Positions 58,145 through 64,000 of a DNA stretch of 64,000 nt are shown here, one piece after another. The stretch covers positions 247,813,589 to 247,877,588 of the forward strand of contig NC_073695.1 of the NCBI RefSeq assembly GCF_029784165.1, written 5' to 3'. The stretch comes from Wyeomyia smithii (taxonomy: Eukaryota; Arthropoda; Insecta; Diptera; Culicidae). Each line of letters begins with the position of its first letter. Position 1 is the stretch's first letter. The position numbers and the translations under genes were made by a program. The notes beneath the pieces are model-generated. The model was not told the origin of the DNA, searched no databases, and saw nothing but the letters and a program-made list of their open reading frames with translations.

Positions 58145-58146
58145 TA

Positions 58147-58726
58147 CTTGAAAAGGTAAATGAAAAATTATCCTCAACTCCAGTCGATTTACAACACACA
58201 CTGTCTTGACTTAAATGAATTAGATCGCTGCATCAATACAAACACAGCAGATGATATCTCGCTTACACATGCAACGCGGCTCTTCCTTGTATGTTCCCCT
58301 GCAAAAATGCATACAAGCGCGTAACTTTATTACTTTTTGGTTATTGGCATCTTAGCAGTAGCAACAACTATGCATAAAACAGTTTGAAGTGAATAAACAA
58401 GTGGTTAAGTGAAATAACTGTTGGTGTTGAGGTCCTGCAAACAACATGAATAACAGTACGTACAAAATTAAATGTATTCGACCTTTTGATGGTAAAAAGT
58501 GTTCGAAGCAGCTGCGGAAACTATCGGATAATAATATCCAAAACTTGAGAGCGATAAAGTATTCCAAGTCATCGCAACTAACTAACATGTTTCGTATTTG
58601 TACTTCATGTCGTCTGCATGTATAAAAACTAGCTCTCTATACACGTCTTATTTTTAAAACCGTCTGATAGCGGGAATCGTCGCTGAGTTACTCATATTAG
58701 CTTTCAATAGGTCCAGTATCAAAATG
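58147..58726. other. Unassigned sequence
   Basis: No gene or repeat recognised. Confidence 0.4.
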
Positions 58727-59950
58727 ATTGATTATGTTACAAAAACAGCGCGTTGGATTTTTATCATGCGTTTAGCGATAATTTATAACAATAACAAAAA
58801 AAACACTCAAAAAAAAATTTCTGAGTGCAAATAACAAAATATTCAAATGTCCATAATTTTTTTGTTTTCCATTTTACCATCACCAAATTTTAACAAATAG
58901 TAATAATAAGCCAGACAGATAGTAACTAAGCGAACTGGGAATATAATATTGTCGTCTTTAATGTGTAAAAAAATTAGATTTTTAAAAAAGGTAAAAAGGT
59001 AAAAGGAATTTGTGACAATTTGGAATATTTGGCCTAAAAAAAAATATTTTTTCAGTGTATATTTTTTTTTTTTAAAATCGCAATTTTACTACCTACAACT
59101 TTGCTGAAGACACCATCTCAATCAAACAAGTCATTTTTCTGATAAAAATGTTTCATTCATCAGTCACATTTTTGGATAGGCCCTTTTGAAACAGCAGTCG
59201 TGAGTCTACATGAAGAACTGATAGTATAGAATGACCTCTTTACAGTTTTCTTCCGTTCTCTTGATTTTTGCTCAAATTTCCTTCTCTACCTGCCAAACCC
59301 CTTGGAATACTAGTCTTTCTCTCACACAGAGTGAGTAATTATCCACATTTAGGCGCAGAGTGTTTCAGTCGCAAAGTTCCTTTTCACTCTTAATCATCGC
59401 GTGTGAGGGGTAAACATTTGTTTGCTCTCTCAGTTTAAGAGGGAGTAGTTTTCGTTAGCTTCTCCTTCACTAGAAGAGAAGTTGGCCAAATATCTAAACA
59501 TTTAGGTTCACATTGAAGCCACATTTGAACCGTTTTCAAATTTGATATTATAGGAAAATTCACAACTCACCATGGGTGCGTATTCTGCAGAAAGCTCGAT
59601 TTTATACTGTTTTTGCCGCACCCCCGAGCGATGAGAACGGTAACGCAATGCTCAGTTGATCGCCGAGCAATTTATTTCACTTTTCTTGTGTGCACGGATG
59701 AGCAATTTACAAGAGTTTCACTGAGTTTTGCACTGTCAAATTAGGAGCGTTTTTTCGACAGAGAAACTATTATTACTCTGCGCTCCCTCTACAGCAGATG
59801 GTGTGATGCACATTGAATGTAAACTCGAAGTTGTTAAGAGGGAAGAAAACTGTTTTCTCTTTAAGATGAAGATGAGCAAAACAAAGCCTGCCCTTTTTAT
59901 TAACTGGAAACAACTGTGCAAAGTTTCAGCGAAATCGGAAATGGTCGATT
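58727..59950 (-). repeat. Right arm of the 7-8 kb inverted repeat, interrupted
   Basis: 58727-59242 and about 59899-59945 are the reverse complement of 51895-52412. A SINE-B scrap (TAAGCGAACTGGGAATATAA near 58928) lies inside. The gap 59243-59898 is an insertion absent from the left arm. Confidence 0.7.
59243..59891. mobile_element. Insertion in the right arm, probably a hAT-like element
   Basis: Starts CAGTTTTCTTCC. The complement GGAAGAAAACTG ends at 59852. Left flank CCTCTTTA (59235-59242) resembles TCTCTTTA (59856-59863) and also CCTTTTTA (59892-59899), each with one mismatch. The exact right end is therefore uncertain. CAG ends and an approximate 8-bp repeat suggest hAT. No transposase. 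Confidence 0.5.
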
Positions 59951-62872
59951 AGAATCGTTTTGCAAAGTAGCGTGGACTTGCTCAGCAATCAGTTGTAAAA
60001 TTATCTACACTACCGCAAGCTGCAGAAAATTGTTCAACTTTTCAACCCATCTTTTACAAAGGTTATACGTCTTAAAGGCTGGCCAAACTTATGAAAAACT
60101 TTAAAAAGAGAAGAAATTATTACAGACACTTTATAGGCTCAACAAGTCTAATTTGATAATGGTAATTAATATATGTGTCTCTATACGCACAACTTTTTGC
60201 TCTGATTTTGCACAACAAATGTGTGAAATGCATAATGCAAGATTTGTAAAAAAAATACATTCATATAGATCGAAGTCAGAATATATAAAATTTACTATTA
60301 ATCTTGTTGAAAGCAAAACCAGCAAAACGATAAAAGAAAATAATTCAAAATAGCTCTAAAGTCAACAAGATCTGAAATTCTTCAAAAGAAATACATAGAG
60401 ATATAATATTAAATCAGTGACGTGTTTCTAAAAACTGATGAATGTGTTTTTTTTCAATATTTTTTTACCAATATTTTTAAATTACTACTGTATCGAGCTG
60501 ATGTGTTTTTATTGGAATCTTCATGTACAAAAATCTAACATTCCTAGAGACTGCGTTACAAACAATGATAGAACACGCATCTTTAATCCATTCTCCAGTA
60601 AGATATTCTTATCAGAAATTTATTCAAAATACTCGTAAGTACGAGTGCCTTTCTTCTGGTACCCAGCTAGAAAAAAGGGTAACCTTGCGAGCCAAGCCCG
60701 AGTACGGATCCGTTTCCATCCCGACTATGGAACCGGTGGAATTTGATTTCCATAATCCTTACGCATCCTGCTCAGAAACTTCAATCGTCTATTCATTCTT
60801 TACTTTCTGAATTTTAAAATTCAAATTCATCCACTCTGATCCGAGCTCTTACCAGGCAGCTCGAGTCTTTTTCCCGCACTGCTTCCGAACCGTATCTTTG
60901 ATCCGTGCAGTAGGTTCTGCTGCTTTCGGCCCAAAGTAACTCCCGCAAGAAAAATCTCCCATCTTCTTGGCGAATCAACCAACCGATTCAACAATCCAAT
61001 TCCACGCGCATTTTGGCCCATCTTTTAAGTGAATAAAAACTGAAGCGTGAACTCCTACATACACACACACACATTCGCATGGCTACGTATACAAAATGGG
61101 AAAAATCGTTCAACCCTCAACCGAAGGGAGCAACGGAATTCACTCGTCCAAATTGGATCAGCCAGCCACTATCCACTTTTGCCGCTGATTTGAATCCAAC
61201 CTGCCGCGGCGCCTCTGTGGGTGGATGGGATGCTGTGTGGACCGGAAAATTTCCCCCCGTTTTGCCCGGCTCCGTTCGATCAACAGCAGCAGACCGGCTT
61301 CAGTATGTATGAATGCAGCTCAGCGGTAACGAGCGGATTTGACAGGTTCGATGCGCTCGCACCACCGAAGTAATTTAAACTTTCTTTCGGTTACGTTTTC
61401 GTCTTTTTTTTTTGTGCTTCTTCTGCTTCTCCTGTTCATGGGTCTATCGGAGTGGTCGGGTCACACTGTACACACTACCAACAATGGATTCACTTCGACA
61501 GCAGACGCGCTTAATGCGGGCCAGTTTGGTGAAGGACTTTACATTGTTTACATTGAGGATCTTTTTTCGTCTGATTTTCACCCACGTTCGAAGTACGGAG
61601 GCGAATGGTACTTTGTAGTTTTTTTGTTCTTCACATGAGTGTGGATTTGGTTACTCTGAGTTTGTCTACAGTTGGTATGTAAAGATTCTTTACAGAAGAG
61701 AGTATTATCGGAAGCTTTATACGCTCTTTTTACTGCACTGTTGCCAATAAAGCTGCTTCAGAAAGTCGACTTGAAAACTTGTCAATTTAATTAGATGTTG
61801 TTTTGCTCGTAGGTACTTGAGTATGGATAGTAGGGGGATGTGTCATGAACGGACGGATTGTTCCCAAGCGAGAGTAGTCTAGTATGTGAACTAAAACAAG
61901 AGACTGTTGTAAAAGGCGTAAATCAGTAACATGCAAGTTCTGTCAGAAGCGATAAGCGAAAATCAGCAAACACAACCGCTTATATCTCTGGTGCTCAATC
62001 TAAAAAATCACATCCAAAAGACAAATCCATTCGATTCTACACTGATTGCCGTCGTTGGCCTTCGTATGTTTCTACCCTCCCCCACTCGTCAGGATGGGGC
62101 GATTTGCTCGGATTAGTCCAGTGCTTTGACCACGGAAACCCATAAAAATGGCTAAACTCGTCCGGGTGGGGTGACTTTCTTCTGTTCCGGCCAGTAAGCG
62201 TACGGTTCCGTGCGGATTCGCACCGTTGAGCTTGAGAAATGGCAACAATGAGAAAATCGCGCGCGCGAGCACAATAGAATAATCGGAAGGACAGCAGCAA
62301 GTGGTATACGACAGGGAAGAAACAACACGAACGTATTTTTTTTTGCTTCGATACTAGAACATCGGGAGAGGATACAAGTGGTTAGAATGATTTGTCCCAC
62401 TCCGGTGGGGTGACGTTTTGTCGGTAAAACAAACAGATTGCACAAAATTAAAAGAATTCCAGTTGTTCAAATTGTGTGCAGCTATAAGTGCGCTTTTTTC
62501 TTTCTTTTGATTATCATGATAAATTTCCATTCTAGGGAAAAAAAATCTAACCAAGTTACGTCCAAGGTATGTCATTAAAAAGTAATATTTCAACAAGTTG
62601 TCAGGGTAGAACATTCAGGAAAATGGTAGGAACTGATTCCGCCGGAGCGTTCGGTCTGCCCATAAAACAGCACAGCAAATTGTTCCTTATCGTGCGCCAA
62701 TGACCAAACAATATGCACTAACATCGTCTTGCACGGACCCGCCTCGTGCAGCGTACAAGAAAACGAAAGCGTCGGGAGAGAGAGAAAAAAACTCCACCGC
62801 TTTTATAAACATAGAGAACTTATAAAATATTTATTACGTTAGTGCTATGTTATTTCCATATTTAAACTTAAT
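59951..62872. other. Unassigned, GC-richer from about 60650
   Basis: From about 60650 the sequence is GC-richer and free of recognised transposons. ORFs at 61079-61312, 61339-61638 and 62037-62445 overlap others and show no domain. May be single-copy intronic or regulatory DNA. Confidence 0.35.
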
Positions 62873-63124
62873 TTACGACCAGTTATAACAGTTTTGCTTG
62901 CGCCTGCTGTGGCCGCGCTGTCGGCTGCGGGTTCGGGAGTCCCCGCGAGTAAAGTGGGCTTCCTCCGATGGAGCGAGCGTTTCATAACTTTTGCACGGAG
63001 AAAGTGAACCAGTCATCGGTGGTACCTCGGTTGTAGCTTCGGTTGATAACAGCAGCACAGGACAAGCCTCGAGAACTTCGTAGGTTGCTAGCAACAGCAG
63101 CTGTACAATGTGAAGAGTTGTCAA
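62873..63124 (-). CDS. Small ORF with nearby polyadenylation signal, doubtful
   Basis: Minus strand, 83 codons from ATG, starting MTTLHIVQLLLLATYEVLEA, which resembles a short signal peptide, and ending in Arg/Ser-rich sequence. An AATAAA lies about 40 nt after the stop. Two other minus-strand ORFs overlap, and the protein is not recognised. Could be a terminal exon or chance. Confidence 0.15.
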   Translation of the reverse strand: MTTLHIVQLLLLATYEVLEACPVLLLSTEATTEVPPMTGSLSPCKSYETLAPSEEAHFTRGDSRTRSRQRGHSRRKQNCYNWS

Positions 63125-63550
63125 CTGCCTTCTGCTTCAGCCTGGTGGGGGTTGCGTCGCGACGCCAGTTGGTAATGGTATATTGCAAACTATTACTAAA
63201 CGGCTCGCGGTGGCACGGTAGATGATGGTTGCGTGCGATAGTTTGTGCCCGCTGGGGGATGTGCAACGATGCGGATGTATGCAACCACGGAAGATATAAA
63301 TTTTACAGATTTTTTTTATTTTCGTATTTGCGTTCATGTCGGCGGCGGCGGCGGGTTTGCAAAGTAGCACTCGTGTCTATCGCGATACGAAAATACCTGC
63401 GGATGTCAGACCTGCTGAAGTGGGGTGTGTAGACGTCACGATTGCAGTTGAAATAAGCCGTAGTCATTTGAAGAAAATGGCATGACTTCCTGGGGTAAAT
63501 TGATGTCAAAGAAAAGAAAATTACTAACATAATAATCATCATCTTCAAAA
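63125..63550. other. Unassigned sequence
   Basis: Contains a GGCGGCGGC run near 63341. No gene recognised. Confidence 0.4.
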
Positions 63551-63583
63551 TCATCATCATTATCATCATCATCATCATCATTC
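63551..63583 (+). repeat. (CAT)n microsatellite
   Basis: Imperfect CAT/ATC repeats. They explain the Met/Ile-rich minus-strand ORF here. Confidence 0.9.
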
Positions 63584-63689
63584 ATTATCTCGTTATTAAA
63601 AATTTAAAATCGTTTTAGATTACTATACAGTCACACGGGATATAAGGCATCCTCGATAAAACGTAACTTTTTTAAATATTATGAAATTA

Positions 63690-64000
63690 AATTACAACAA
63701 TTATGTATGTATGTATTGTATATTACTTACTTTACTTTTACGGCGGCAGACCGATTATCGATCCAATGCCGTATCCAGAATACATCGCCATGTCACTCGA
63801 ACTGCTTTGCTCCAATCTCCCCTAAGACTTATTTTGCGGGCATTCTTGTCGATAGCACACATCCAACGAGTACGGGGCCTACCTCGAAGTCGACGGCCTT
63901 TGTCGGGGTTTCTGCTAAATATAGTCCGAAATTCTAGCCACATGCCCAGCTCCCTGCATCCTGCCGGGATTTATCCGCTTGACCATATCCGCCGATTTGT
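63690..64000 (-). pseudogene. LINE reverse transcriptase C-terminal relic, runs off the window
   Basis: Minus strand from the window edge: KSADMVKRINPGRMQGAGHV, ARISDY, a stop and a frame change, then NPDKGRRLRGRPRTRWMCAI and DWSKAVRVTWRCI. The order GHVARM-like, then GRRxRGRPRxRW, then W..A.DR..WR is typical of the C-terminus of RTE- or CR1-like LINEs. A tail of TACATACATACAT-type repeats follows toward 63690. The rest of the element would lie beyond base 64000. Confidence 0.6.

Noticed and set aside
61339..61638. 99-codon ORF with a hydrophobic start
   Set aside because: The hydrophobic stretch comes from a T-rich tract, and a second frame is open over the same bases.

Overview
The window looks like AT-rich nuclear DNA of an insect, most likely a culicine (Aedes-like) mosquito. 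This is an inference from the mix of tRNA-derived SINEs, an I-type LINE with RNase H, mariner relics, TA-duplicating MITEs, foldback elements and a Penelope-like relic. No bacterial-style operons, rRNA genes or intact tRNA genes were seen. The only host protein-coding piece I can name with confidence is one internal exon of a tetraspanin gene (40103-40300, + strand), with clean splice sites on both sides. The rest fits very large introns or intergenic DNA filled with transposons.

Layout. 1-3.7 kb: a long inverted repeat enclosing a SINE (SINE-A) that carries a tiny LINE insertion. 3.9-6.5 kb: a tandem array of a microsatellite-linked repeat. 7.8-8.3 kb: decayed mariner. 9.1-11.6 kb: a foldback element with a second foldback inserted in it. 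12.3-15.1 kb: richer in GC and unassigned. 16.4 kb: a third SINE type. 17.9-19.9 kb: foldback cluster with a long (TA)n. 20-21.5 kb: mariner relic, microsatellite-linked repeat, a palindromic SINE-B pair and SINE-A. 22.3-24.4 kb: Mutator-like transposase relic and a MITE inserted in a hairpin stem. 25.2 kb: hammerhead-like motif. 25.5-27.7 kb: GC-richer, with a possible minus-strand exon. 28-33 kb: foldbacks. 33-34.4 kb: Penelope-like relic flanked by inverted hammerhead-bearing repeats. 38-41 kb: the tetraspanin neighbourhood. 41.2-45.9 kb: a degenerate AAAATGTC-type array with three hammerhead-bearing units and an inserted foldback. 48.6-52.9 kb: MITEs, a minisatellite, SINE-A split by a hAT element, and a SINE-B palindrome. 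53.0-58.0 kb: a 5'-truncated I-type LINE, the only long coding sequence. 58-59.9 kb: a small MITE and the right arm of a long inverted repeat. 60-63.5 kb: unassigned. 63.7-64 kb: C-terminal relic of another LINE.

Target-site duplications read by eye let many nested insertions be ordered in time. The most unusual signal is six hammerhead-ribozyme-like cores (25.2, 33.0, 34.4, 42.3, 44.7 and 45.8 kb). All have a self-complementary helix III, and two belong to a Penelope-like element. A second theme is that SINE-B occurs as a head-to-head inverted pair at all three substantial loci here.
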